Below, piece after piece: positions 33,859 to 41,484 of a stretch of DNA of 64,000 bases. The first letter of the stretch is position 1. Each line of letters opens with the position of its first letter. Location: assembly GCF_042685745.1 (NCBI RefSeq), contig NZ_JBHUNT010000001.1, positions 5,146,001 to 5,210,000 on the forward strand, written 5' to 3'. Origin of the DNA: Prauserella_A oleivorans. GTDB lineage: Bacteria > Actinomycetota > Actinomycetes > Mycobacteriales > Pseudonocardiaceae. Position numbers and translations under genes: made by a program. The notes under the pieces were generated by a model. The model did not search any database. It was not told the DNA's origin and saw only the letters and a list, made by a program, of their open reading frames with translations.

Positions 33859-34500
33859 CTATTCTGCGAGCGCCACGACCGATTCGGCGAACCGCACCGC
33901 GGCGGCGACCGGATCGACCACCGGTACACCGACGGCCGCCCGCACCGCGGGCGCCATCCCCGCCATGCCACCACACCCCAGCACGACGACGTCGGCGTCG
34001 GCTCGCTTGGCCACGTCGGTGACCACCGCGAGCGCGTCCTCGCGGCGTCCGACGAGCTCCGGCACCCCGAGCCCGGTCGGCAGCACCCCGGCGCAGCGGC
34101 CGTCGAGGTGCAGCGCGTGCAGCCGGTCCTCGACCACCGGCACGGCCTCCTCGGTCGAAGTCACCACGGCGTAGCGCCTGCCGAGCAGCTGGGCCAGCGC
34201 GGGCCCGCACTCGGTGATGTCGAGCACCGGCTTGCCGGCGAGCTCCTGCGCGGCCTCCTGGCCCGGCTCGCCGAAGCCGGCCAGCACGATCGCGTCGGCG
34301 TCCTGCCCGAGCTCCTCCACGCGGTCGAGCACGCCCATCGCCGAGCGCAGCACCTCAGGGCGGCCGCTGAGCACGACGGGGCCCGAGGCCGGGGCGGTCG
34401 CCACGACCTCGGTGCCCGGTGCGGCCGCGCCGGCGGCGACCGCGCCGATCAGCTCGGTGCAGGCCTCGACTCGGTTGGGGTTGACGACGAGGATGCGCAA
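33859..34500 (-). CDS. Asp/Glu/hydantoin racemase family protein
   Basis: 213 residues of the family that includes allantoin racemase, which interconverts allantoin enantiomers before allantoinase. N-terminal VVNPN phosphate-type loop and C-terminal LGCGGMAGM with Cys176 are conserved. The first catalytic cysteine of characterised members (CFxDPG) is Gly75 here (AGFGEPG), so simple two-base racemisation is doubtful. Start is a TTG at 34500 with GAGGTG just upstream; the gene overlaps the NCS1 3' end by 52 nt. Context supports allantoin as substrate. Confidence 0.8.
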   Translation of the reverse strand: MRILVVNPNRVEACTELIGAVAAGAAAPGTEVVATAPASGPVVLSGRPEVLRSAMGVLDRVEELGQDADAIVLAGFGEPGQEAAQELAGKPVLDITECGPALAQLLGRRYAVVTSTEEAVPVVEDRLHALHLDGRCAGVLPTGLGVPELVGRREDALAVVTDVAKRADADVVVLGCGGMAGMAPAVRAAVGVPVVDPVAAAVRFAESVVALAE

Positions 34501-35972
34501 CTGATCACCTCACTGGGCAGGGGCGCCACGCGAATCGTCGCGCTGCGCCGGTAATAGATCACTCCGGCGATGACCACCCCGAGCACCCACGAGAACGGGG
34601 ACACGACGGAGAACGCCGGCACGAGGGCGAGCACGCCCGACACCACGGCCGCGGGGACGAACGCCTGCAGCGCCACCGGGTTCACGCCCCGGCGGTAGTA
34701 GTAGGCGCCCGCGGGCTCGGCGGTGAACAGCTCGTCCAGGTCGATCCGGCCGCGCCGGACGAAGTAGTAGTCGACGAGCAGGATCGCGACCAGCGGGGCG
34801 AGGAATGCGGCGAGGCCGCCAAGGAAGTAGTTGACGACGACGGGGTTGGAGTAGAGCTCCCACGGCATCACCAGAATCGCCAGGACCGCGCTGATGAGCC
34901 CGCCGCGCTTGAAGGTGAGGTACTTGGGCGCGAGGTTGGCCAGGTCGTAGGCGGGCGAGACGAAGTTGGCGACGATGTTGATGCCGACCGTCGCGGTGAT
35001 GAACGTCAGCGCGCCGACGACCGTGACCCACGGGTTGTCGATCCGCGCGACGATCTCCACCGGCTCGGTGATCGCCTCGCCGAACACCGCGATCGCGCCC
35101 GCGGTGGTGAGCACGGAAGCCAGCGCGAACAGCGAGAAGTTCAGCGGCAGGCCCAGCAGGTTGCCGACCCGGTAGGCGCGATGCGACGTGGTGAACCGCG
35201 CGAAGTCGGCGTAGTTGAGGATCAGCGTCATGAAGGTCGCGATCGTCAGCCCCACGGCGGCCACGCTCTGGTGCAGCTGCTGCCCCGGCGAGAGATCGGT
35301 GAGGCTGTCGGTGAGCGAGATGTCGAAGTCGGCTTTCACGAGCAACCAGCCCGCGAGGAACAGCATGATGACCCACACGAGCGGTCCGGTGGCCCAGTCC
35401 TGGACCTTGCGGATGGTCTCCATGCCACGCGACAGGATGACGAGCTGGATCAGCCACATCAGACCGAACGCCGCCCAGCCCACTGTGGACAGTCCGAGCA
35501 CGTCGTTGGTGGTGTAGGGCCGCAGGCCCGGCCACAGCTGGACGGCGAGCACGACAAGCGCCACCGAGGCCAGCCAGGTCTGGATGCCGTACCAGGCGAT
35601 GGCGATGATCGCCCGGACGAGGGCGGGGATGTTGGCGCCGTACACGCCGAAGCTGACCCGGGCCAGCACGGGGAACGGGACGCCCGTGCGATGCCCGGCA
35701 TGCCCCATGAGGTTCATGCCGGCGTAGACGATGGTGATGCCGACGAGCAACGCGAGAAAGACCTGCCACGCGGTGAGACCGAGCACGAAGAGGCCGGCGG
35801 CGAAGGTGTAGTTGCTGATGGCGTGGGTGTCGGCCATCCAGAGCGCGAAGATGCTGTAGGTGCCCCACGTGCGCTTGCCCGCGGGTGCGAGATCGGCGTT
35901 GTACAGGTGCGACGCGTAGGAGTGGGGTACTGCCGGACGGTGCTCTGCTGTCGTGCGTGCGGGAGTGGCCAT
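34449..35972 (-). CDS. NCS1 family allantoin/hydantoin permease
   Basis: 507-residue membrane transporter with about 12 helices of the nucleobase:cation symporter-1 family (Mhp1, PucI, FurD relatives). Family landmarks: WGTYSIFALWMADTHAISNY near the start, FPVLARVSFGVYGANIPALVRA, and ILNYADFARF. First gene of the operon with racemase, allB and alc, so allantoin is the likely substrate. Good ribosome site (GGAGG, 8 nt). The C-terminus reads 17 codons into the racemase gene in another frame. Confidence 0.88.
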   Translation of the reverse strand: MATPARTTAEHRPAVPHSYASHLYNADLAPAGKRTWGTYSIFALWMADTHAISNYTFAAGLFVLGLTAWQVFLALLVGITIVYAGMNLMGHAGHRTGVPFPVLARVSFGVYGANIPALVRAIIAIAWYGIQTWLASVALVVLAVQLWPGLRPYTTNDVLGLSTVGWAAFGLMWLIQLVILSRGMETIRKVQDWATGPLVWVIMLFLAGWLLVKADFDISLTDSLTDLSPGQQLHQSVAAVGLTIATFMTLILNYADFARFTTSHRAYRVGNLLGLPLNFSLFALASVLTTAGAIAVFGEAITEPVEIVARIDNPWVTVVGALTFITATVGINIVANFVSPAYDLANLAPKYLTFKRGGLISAVLAILVMPWELYSNPVVVNYFLGGLAAFLAPLVAILLVDYYFVRRGRIDLDELFTAEPAGAYYYRRGVNPVALQAFVPAAVVSGVLALVPAFSVVSPFSWVLGVVIAGVIYYRRSATIRVAPLPSEVISCASSSSTPTESRPAPS

Positions 35973-36021
35973 CGCCGTCCTCCGGGCTCGGGTGTGTTCA
36001 GCGTAGCGAGAGTGAAGCTAT

Positions 36022-36053
36022 AACTGAACAGTTCGTGAAGGGTTTCCTTCACG
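36022..36053. promoter_or_regulatory. Adjacent palindromes in NCS1/XRE divergent promoter
   Basis: AACTG-AA-CAGTT (36022-36033) directly abuts CGTGAAGG-GTTT-CCTTCACG (36034-36053). Lying between the divergent allantoin permease operon and the XRE-cupin gene, they are good operator candidates for that regulator. Confidence 0.5.
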
Positions 36054-36097
36054 TAACAACCCGCCCCAGCGGTGTAACAGCCTCGTAGACTGGCCGC

Positions 36098-36697
36098 ATG
36101 CTCCCCGGCGCGCCGCCCGACGACGAGGAACTCGGGGCCCGGATCCGGGCACTCCGCCTCGAGCGCGGAATGTCGCTGCGTGCGCTCGCCACCGCACTCG
36201 GCATCAGTCCGAGCGCGCTGTCGCAGATGGAGCGCGGCAAGATGCGGCCGTCGGTGACCCGGCTGTTTCAGATCGTGTCGATCCTTCAGGTGCCGCTGGC
36301 CGCGGCCTTCGGCGAGGACGTGCCGGCACCGGCGGCGGCCGAGCCGGTGGAGGTGAAACCCGACGAGGTGGTTCTCGCCCGGTCCGGCGACGTCCCCGCG
36401 CTGTCGCTGGGGCACGGCGTGGAGTACCGCAGGCTGACGCCGGTGCCGATCCCGGGGGTGGAGATCTTCGAGTCGGTGTACCCGCCGGGGTCGAGCTCGA
36501 GTCAGGACGCCGAGTACCTGCGGCACAGCGGCCACGAGATGGGCAGCGTGCTCTCCGGAACGCTCACCCTCGACATCGGCTTCGAACGCTACGAGCTCGG
36601 CCCAGGCGACTCGATCCGGTTCCCCTCGACCACGCCGCACCGCATCCGCAACACGGGCGACGTTCCCGCCGTCGCGGTGTGGGTCAACCTGCCCTAG
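36098..36697 (+). CDS. XRE-family regulator with C-terminal cupin domain
   Basis: 199 residues. HTH_XRE at about 10-65 (MSLRALATALGISPSALSQMERG) and a cupin effector domain at about 120-195 (HSGHEMGSVLSGTLTLDIG, PGDSIRFPSTTPHRIRNTG). Such proteins usually sense a small molecule and regulate adjacent catabolic genes. It is divergent from the NCS1-allB-alc operon with a palindrome-rich promoter between, so control of allantoin uptake is likely. The stop is 10 bp from the convergent gcl stop. Confidence 0.88.
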   Translation: MLPGAPPDDEELGARIRALRLERGMSLRALATALGISPSALSQMERGKMRPSVTRLFQIVSILQVPLAAAFGEDVPAPAAAEPVEVKPDEVVLARSGDVPALSLGHGVEYRRLTPVPIPGVEIFESVYPPGSSSSQDAEYLRHSGHEMGSVLSGTLTLDIGFERYELGPGDSIRFPSTTPHRIRNTGDVPAVAVWVNLP

Positions 36698-36706
36698 CCC
36701 GCGAAC

Positions 36707-38407
36707 TCACGGGGCCGGTTCGAATTCCACCACGTTGTCCAGCGCGGTACCCATGGCGGCGTTGGCCTCCCGCTCGATCATGATCTCCACGAGCACGGGC
36801 CGGCTCGTGCGGTCGGCCTCCTTGCGCGCCCACTCCAGCGCCTGCCGGATCTCGCCGGGATCCAGCACGCGCGTGCCCGAGCAGCCGTAGGCCTCCATGA
36901 TCTTGACGTTGTCCGTGCCGCGCTCGTCGTAGTGCAGGTCGACCTGGAAGTTCATCTCGTAGCCGCGCTCGGCCTGCCGGATGAGACCCAGGTACTCGTT
37001 GTTCAGCATGATGAGCACGAACGGCACGTCGTACTGCGCGGCCACCGCGAGCTCCTCGACGAGGAACTGGAAGGAGTAGTCGCCGACCACCCCCACCACC
37101 TCGGCGTCCGGGCGGGCCTTCTTGACGCCGATGGCCGCCGGGATCTCCCAGCCGAGCGGACCCGCCTGCCCGCACACCTGGTAGTGCCGTGGCTTGTGCG
37201 CGCGCTGGAACTGGCCCGACCAGATCTGGTACAGCCCGATCGCGGTGACGAAGTAGGCGTCCTCGCCGTAGAACTCGTTGATCTCCTTGAACACCCGCGG
37301 AGCCTTGATCGGGATCGAGTCGAAGTCCTCGCGCCGCGGCAGCTCGCGTTTGAGTTCGGCGATGCGGTTGACCCACACCGGCACCCCCGGATCGATCGGC
37401 GCGCCCCGATCGTCGATCGCCCGCAGCAACGCCGTGAGGAACGCCCCGGTGTCCGACACGATGCCGAGGTCGGGACCGAAGACCTTGCCGATCTGCGTCG
37501 GCTCGATGTCGACGTGGACGAACTTGCGCTCGCCCCGGTAGACGTCCAGCGCGCCGGTGTGCCGGTCGCCGAAGCGCGCGCCGAGCGCGAGCACGAGGTC
37601 CGACTCGAGGAACGCCGCGTTCGCCCACCGCTGGGAGGTCTGGATCCCGGCCATTCCGGCGAAGAGCGGATGGTCCTCCGGGAAGCTGCCCTTGCCCATC
37701 AGCGTGACGCCGACGGGCACACCGAGCCGTTCGGCGACGGCGCGCAGGGGTTCGCTCGCCTCGCCCAGCACCACCCCGCCACCGGCCAGGATGAGCGGCC
37801 GGCGCGCGGCCAGGAGCATGTCCAGTGCGCGCTCCACGCGCGCGGGCGACGGCGTGGGCACGGTTACGGGGAACGGCGCGTCGATGGCCGGGTCCCACTC
37901 GATGCGTTCCTTCTGGACGTCGAGTGGCAGGTCGATGAGCACCGGGCCGGGCCGGCCCGACCGCGCGATCCGGAACGCCTCACGGAAGATCCACGGCGCC
38001 TGCGCGGCCTCCTTCACCTGCACCGCCCACTTCGTCACCGGCTTGGCGATCTCGACGATGTCCACCGCCTGGAACGCCTCCTGGTGCAACTTCGTCGACA
38101 CCGCCTGCCCGGTGATGCACAGGATCGGGATGGAGTCGGCCTGCGCGGTGTAGAGCCCGGTGATCATGTTGGTGCCCGCCGGACCGGACGTACCGATCGC
38201 GACCCCCACCTTGCCGGTGGTGCGCGCCCAGCCGTCGGCCATGTGCGTGGCGCCTTCCTCGTGCCGGACCACGAGGTGGTCGATGGCGCTGCCCTGCATC
38301 GCCTGGTAGAGCGGGAGAATCGCCGCGCCGGGGCAGCCGAACGCGGTGTCGACGCCCTCGGAGACCAGCACGTCGACGACGGCCTGCATTACGGGAACCT
38401 TCGCCAT
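36707..38407 (-). CDS. gcl: Glyoxylate carboligase-like ThDP enzyme
   Basis: Condenses two glyoxylates to tartronate semialdehyde and CO2. 566 residues with the ThDP-enzyme layout: PYR domain, central FAD-type domain and PP domain (VGDYSFQFLVEELAVAAQ, the GDxxF-type ThDP motif). Strong Gcl markers include QADSIPILCITGQ, FQAVDIVEIAKPVTK, HVDIEPTQIGKVFGPDLGIV and the ending LDNVVEFE. Unlike E. coli Gcl, which has Val51, this protein has Glu50 at that site (RHEEGATHMADG). It is last in hyi-glxR-gcl, 10 nt after glxR. Confidence 0.9.
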   Translation of the reverse strand: MAKVPVMQAVVDVLVSEGVDTAFGCPGAAILPLYQAMQGSAIDHLVVRHEEGATHMADGWARTTGKVGVAIGTSGPAGTNMITGLYTAQADSIPILCITGQAVSTKLHQEAFQAVDIVEIAKPVTKWAVQVKEAAQAPWIFREAFRIARSGRPGPVLIDLPLDVQKERIEWDPAIDAPFPVTVPTPSPARVERALDMLLAARRPLILAGGGVVLGEASEPLRAVAERLGVPVGVTLMGKGSFPEDHPLFAGMAGIQTSQRWANAAFLESDLVLALGARFGDRHTGALDVYRGERKFVHVDIEPTQIGKVFGPDLGIVSDTGAFLTALLRAIDDRGAPIDPGVPVWVNRIAELKRELPRREDFDSIPIKAPRVFKEINEFYGEDAYFVTAIGLYQIWSGQFQRAHKPRHYQVCGQAGPLGWEIPAAIGVKKARPDAEVVGVVGDYSFQFLVEELAVAAQYDVPFVLIMLNNEYLGLIRQAERGYEMNFQVDLHYDERGTDNVKIMEAYGCSGTRVLDPGEIRQALEWARKEADRTSRPVLVEIMIEREANAAMGTALDNVVEFEPAP

Positions 38408-38417
38408 GGCACGCCCC

Positions 38418-39305
38418 TCACCCTCGGCCGGAGAGTTGCTCGGTGACCTTCAGCAGTGCGGAGTGGTCGAGCGAGCCGTGACCCATGGCGCGGGCCGCGG
38501 CGACGAGCTGGGCGACGAGCCCGGTCATCGGCAGGGACACGTCGGCCTGCCGGGCCGCGGCGATCGCGATGCTCATGTCCTTGTGGTGCAGGTCGATGCG
38601 GAAACCGGGCTCGAACCGGCGCGCCACCATCGACTCGCGTTTGAGGTCGAGGATGCGGTTGGCGGCCAGCCCGCCCGCCAGCACGTCGAGACCCGTCTTC
38701 GGGTCGACGCCGGAACCCTCCATGAGCACGATGGCCTCGCTCACCAGCGCGTAGATTCCGCCGACCACCAGCTGGTTGGCCGCCTTGACCACCTGGCCGG
38801 CGCCGTGGGGTCCGACGTGGACGATGGTGGTGCCGAGCGCGGCGAACAACGGCTTGGCCGCCTCGAAGTCGGCCGCCTCGCCCCCGACCATGATGGACAG
38901 CGCGGCCTGCTTCGCACCTGCCTCACCACCGGAGACGGGTGCGTCGAGCACCCGGATGCCCTTCTCCGCCGCGGCGGCCGCCACCTGGAGCGAGGTCTCC
39001 GGGCGGATCGTGCTCATGTCGGCGAGCAGCGTGCCCGGCTTGGCCGATTCCAGGACGCCGCCCGCGCCGAGGACGACCTCTTCCACCTGCGGGTGGTTGG
39101 GCAACATGGTGATGACGACGCCGGCGCCCTCGACGGCGTCGGCGACCGATGTCGCGGCGTGCCCGCCCGCGGCCACGAGTCGCTCGACGGCCCCGGGCAC
39201 CACGTCGTACCCCGTGACGGTGTGGCCCGCGCGGACCAGGTTGGCGGCCATCGGGGTGCCCATGATCCCGAGGCCGATGAATGCGACATCTCTGACCGGT
39301 GTCAT
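38418..39305 (-). CDS. glxR: 2-hydroxy-3-oxopropionate (tartronate semialdehyde) reductase
   Basis: NAD(P)H-dependent reduction of tartronate semialdehyde to D-glycerate. 295 residues of the beta-hydroxyacid dehydrogenase family: GLGIMGTPMAANLVRAG dinucleotide motif (about 11-27), DAPVSGGEAGAKQAALSIMVGG substrate motif split around 122-143, and catalytic Lys in GQVVKAANQLVV (about 172). The start (ATG 39305) overlaps the hyi stop by 4 nt. Position between hyi and gcl fixes the role better than sequence alone. Confidence 0.94.
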   Translation of the reverse strand: MTPVRDVAFIGLGIMGTPMAANLVRAGHTVTGYDVVPGAVERLVAAGGHAATSVADAVEGAGVVITMLPNHPQVEEVVLGAGGVLESAKPGTLLADMSTIRPETSLQVAAAAAEKGIRVLDAPVSGGEAGAKQAALSIMVGGEAADFEAAKPLFAALGTTIVHVGPHGAGQVVKAANQLVVGGIYALVSEAIVLMEGSGVDPKTGLDVLAGGLAANRILDLKRESMVARRFEPGFRIDLHHKDMSIAIAAARQADVSLPMTGLVAQLVAAARAMGHGSLDHSALLKVTEQLSGRG

Positions 39306-40132
39306 GACGCTGCCCTTCGCTCGCGCGGCAGCCAGTCGAACGACGACTCGCTGTCGCTGGTCGGCTTGTACTCGAGGCCCACGTAGCCGCGGTATCCGGC
39401 GGCTTCGAGCGCGGCCAGGTGACCGTCGAGGTCGACCTGCCCGCTGCCCGGTTCGCCCCGGCCGGGGGCGTCGGCGATCTGGACGTGACCGATGCGCGCC
39501 GTGTGCTCGGCGATCACGGAGTCGACGTCGTCGCCGTTGACGGTGAGGTGGTAGAGATCGGCCAGCAGGGTGAGGTTGGTCCTGCCGACCTTGTCGATCA
39601 CGGCGAACGCGTCGGCCGCCGTGTGCAGCGGGTACTGCGGCGCCGCCGACAGCGGTTCGAGCACCACGGTGGCGTCGAGCGCGGCCGCCTCCTCGCACAC
39701 CCAGTCCAAGGTGGACAGTGCGAGCTCGTCCTGCGCGGCCGGCTGGACGCCGGGGAGCCGGTTGCCGTACAGCGCGTTGAAAGTGCGGGTGCCGAGCCTG
39801 CGCGCGATGTCGAAGGCGACGGCGACGCTGTCGCGGAACTCCCACTGCCGCCCGACCCAGGAGATCAGCCCGCGGTCGCCCGCGGGCATGTCGCCGGCGA
39901 AGAAGTTGAGCCCGACCAGCCGCACGCCCGCGTCGGTGACGGCGGAGACGAAGGCGTCCACCTCCGCGTCGCTCGGAACAGCGGTCGAGCCGAAGGGCCA
40001 CCAGAACTCGATCGCGTCGAAGCCCGCGGCCTTGGCCGCCGCAGGCCGTCGCAGCACCGGCAGTTCGGTGAAGAGCATCGAGAGATTGACGTCGTAGCGC
40101 AGGCCGTGGCGCGCGCCCGATTGACCGCCCAT
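39302..40132 (-). CDS. hyi: Hydroxypyruvate isomerase
   Basis: Interconverts hydroxypyruvate and tartronate semialdehyde. 276 residues, AP-endonuclease-2/TIM-barrel fold. Motifs: LRYDVNLSMLFTELP at the start, GFDAIEFWWPF, VVLEPLSAAPQYPL with the metal Glu, LLADLYHLTVNGDD, IGHVQIADAPGRGEPG, and GLEYKP near the end. Start at ATG 40132 with GGAAGTG upstream. First gene of hyi-glxR-gcl, divergent from the uricase operon. Confidence 0.93.
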   Translation of the reverse strand: MGGQSGARHGLRYDVNLSMLFTELPVLRRPAAAKAAGFDAIEFWWPFGSTAVPSDAEVDAFVSAVTDAGVRLVGLNFFAGDMPAGDRGLISWVGRQWEFRDSVAVAFDIARRLGTRTFNALYGNRLPGVQPAAQDELALSTLDWVCEEAAALDATVVLEPLSAAPQYPLHTAADAFAVIDKVGRTNLTLLADLYHLTVNGDDVDSVIAEHTARIGHVQIADAPGRGEPGSGQVDLDGHLAALEAAGYRGYVGLEYKPTSDSESSFDWLPRERRAAS

Positions 40133-40168
40133 GGAACCACACTTCCGATCCACGTTGATCCGACGATA

Positions 40169-40217
40169 TTTCGTAATGTGGAACTTTGTTTTCGTACTAT
40201 GACAGTAACGGTGTCAT
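40169..40217. promoter_or_regulatory. Operator candidates in the hyi/uraD-operon divergent promoter
   Basis: Two direct copies of a nonamer (TTTCGTAAT 40169-40177, TTTCGTACT 40190-40198) lie 21 bp apart; between them, minus strand GTTCCACATT (40185-40176) resembles the GTTTCTACATT element at the aceB/iclR promoter. Next to these is ATGACA-n7-TGTCAT (40199-40217). Confidence 0.4.
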
Positions 40218-40259
40218 CCTGGACTCGTCAACGGGCCCGCGGGGAGATACGTTGCAGGC

Positions 40260-40727
40260 GTGGAGCTGGAAGCCGAGTTCACGAGCGAGCCGTTCCGGGG
40301 CGAGGGGGAGCCGCCTGCCCACGCCGTCAAGGCCCGTGAAGCCGCCGAGCTCGCCGGCCTGCGGACAGAGTTCGGACCCCTGGGCACGTCCGCCCGCGGC
40401 GACGCCGACGCCGTGCTCGGCGCCCTCCCCGCGATCGCCCGCGCCGCGCTCGACAGTGGCGCGACCCGGCTCACCCTGCGCGTCCAGCCGCCCGGCAGCA
40501 CCGCCACCGACCGCCAGGAGACGGGCAGCGTGCTCGACGGGATGGTCCGCGAGGTCGAGGCCGAACTGGGCAGCACGCTGGCCGAACTGGACCGTCCCGG
40601 CAAGCAGCGCGCCGTCCGGCTGCTCGAGGAACGCGGCGCCTTCCAGCTGCGGAAATCCGTGGCGGCGGTGGCCGAACTGCTCGGTGTCACCCGCTTCACT
40701 GTCTACAACTATCTCAACCGCGGCTGA
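40260..40727 (+). CDS. Small HTH protein leading the uricase operon
   Basis: 155 residues from a GTG. The C-terminal 25 residues form a helix-turn-helix (KSVAAVAELLGVTRFTVYNYLNRG) like those of Fis/DNA-binding helix-turn-helix-type proteins; the N-terminal 110 residues have no recognised fold. Similar small HTH proteins precede uricase genes in other actinomycetes. It is divergent from hyi and heads the uraD-hiuH-uox-permease operon, so a regulatory role in urate breakdown is inferred. Confidence 0.75.
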   Translation: MELEAEFTSEPFRGEGEPPAHAVKAREAAELAGLRTEFGPLGTSARGDADAVLGALPAIARAALDSGATRLTLRVQPPGSTATDRQETGSVLDGMVREVEAELGSTLAELDRPGKQRAVRLLEERGAFQLRKSVAAVAELLGVTRFTVYNYLNRG

Positions 40728-40734
40728 CGAGAAT

Positions 40735-40749
40735 TCAACAAAATGTTGA
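40735..40749. promoter_or_regulatory. Palindrome upstream of uraD
   Basis: TCAACA-AAA-TGTTGA lies 33 bp before the uraD ATG and 7 bp after the HTH gene stop, in an unusually AT-rich patch. It may be an operator for an internal uraD promoter. Confidence 0.4.
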
Positions 40750-40782
40750 CTCGGCAGCAGGCATCGCCTTAGTTTTCCCGGA

Positions 40783-41256
40783 ATGAGCCAACTCCGGCTG
40801 ACCGAGTTCAACTCCGCCGATTCCGATCGACTCCGTCCACTGCTGACGGACTGTCTCGCCGTGCCACGCTGGGTGGACACGGTGCTGGCCGGCCGCCCGT
40901 ATGCCGACCGGAACGCCCTGCTCGCCGCCGCCGACCTGGCACTGGAGCCGGCCGAGATCCACGCGGCGATGGCCGCCCATCCGCGGATCGGCGAGAAGCC
41001 GGCCGGTGGTCACTCACGCGCGGAGCAGTCCGGTGTGGACGAGTCGGACGCGGAGCGGTTCCGCGCCGCCAACGCCGAGTACGAGAAGCGGTTCGGGCAC
41101 GTGTTCCTCGTCTGCGCGAATGGTCGCAGCGGATCGGAACTGCTCGCCATTCTGCAGAAACGGCTCGGTAACACGGCGGAAACAGAACTCACCATCGCGG
41201 GCGAGGAACTCGTCAAGATCGCCCGGCTGCGCCTCGACAAGGCGGTGTCCACATGA
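40783..41256 (+). CDS. uraD: OHCU decarboxylase
   Basis: Decarboxylates 2-oxo-4-hydroxy-4-carboxy-5-ureidoimidazoline to S-allantoin. 157 residues, all-helical family. Active-site motifs: AAHPRIGEKP with catalytic His (about 66), EQSGVDES, and YEKRFGHVFLVCANGRSG. The stop overlaps the ATG of the first micro-ORF (ATGA). It lies in the usual order before hiuH and uox. Confidence 0.94.
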   Translation: MSQLRLTEFNSADSDRLRPLLTDCLAVPRWVDTVLAGRPYADRNALLAAADLALEPAEIHAAMAAHPRIGEKPAGGHSRAEQSGVDESDAERFRAANAEYEKRFGHVFLVCANGRSGSELLAILQKRLGNTAETELTIAGEELVKIARLRLDKAVST

Positions 41257-41330
41257 GTCACTCGACGACCGCCCAGCATCGCAAGGCCACCAAGGCCCAA
41301 GGAGCGCAGGCGGAAGGAGTCGGGCCATGA
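41253..41330 (+). CDS. Micro-ORF 1 (25 aa) in repeat array
   Basis: 25 codons starting MSHSTTAQHRKATKAQGAQA and ending EGVGP. Its ATG overlaps the uraD stop and its stop overlaps the next ATG, so translation could be coupled. Basic, Ala/Gln/Lys-rich; no known motif. It may be a by-product of repeat expansion rather than a functional peptide. Confidence 0.35.
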   Translation: MSHSTTAQHRKATKAQGAQAEGVGP

Positions 41331-41407
41331 GCCGCCCGACGACGACCGACCGGCATCGCAAGGCCACCAAGGCCCAAGGAGCGCAGGCGGAAGGAGTCAG
41401 GCCATGA
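41327..41407 (+). CDS. Micro-ORF 2 (26 aa) in repeat array
   Basis: 26 codons, MSRPTTTDRHRKATKAQGAQ then AEGVRP. It has a good ribosome site (GGAAGGAG, 8 nt) and ATGA overlaps at both ends. Differs from micro-ORF 3 at only three residues. Confidence 0.35.
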   Translation: MSRPTTTDRHRKATKAQGAQAEGVRP

Positions 41408-41484
41408 GCCGCCCGACGACGACCGCCCAGCATCGCAAGGCCACCAAGGCCCAAGGAGCGCAGGCGGAAGGAGTCGGGCCATGA
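41404..41484 (+). CDS. Micro-ORF 3 (26 aa) in repeat array
   Basis: 26 codons, MSRPTTTAQHRKATKAQGAQ then AEGVGP. Its own site is GGAAGGAG; its stop overlaps the hiuH ATG. It may keep hiuH translation coupled to uraD. Confidence 0.35.
   Translation: MSRPTTTAQHRKATKAQGAQAEGVGP

Larger units (their letters stand above)
41253..41480 (+). repeat. Three tandem 74-77 bp repeats between uraD and hiuH
   Basis: Units begin at 41253 (74 bp), 41327 (77 bp) and 41404 (77 bp). Each runs from an ATG to the next and ends in GGAAGGAG-n8-ATG. The 3' two-thirds (from CATCGCAAGGCC) are almost identical and contain the self-complementary core GGCCACCAAGGCC. Each unit is an open frame whose TGA overlaps the following ATG. 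The last unit supplies the hiuH ribosome site. Confidence 0.97.

Noticed and set aside
41253..41480. CRISPR array
   Set aside because: Units are contiguous with no unique spacers, are 74-77 bp long and maintain reading frames; no cas genes are present.
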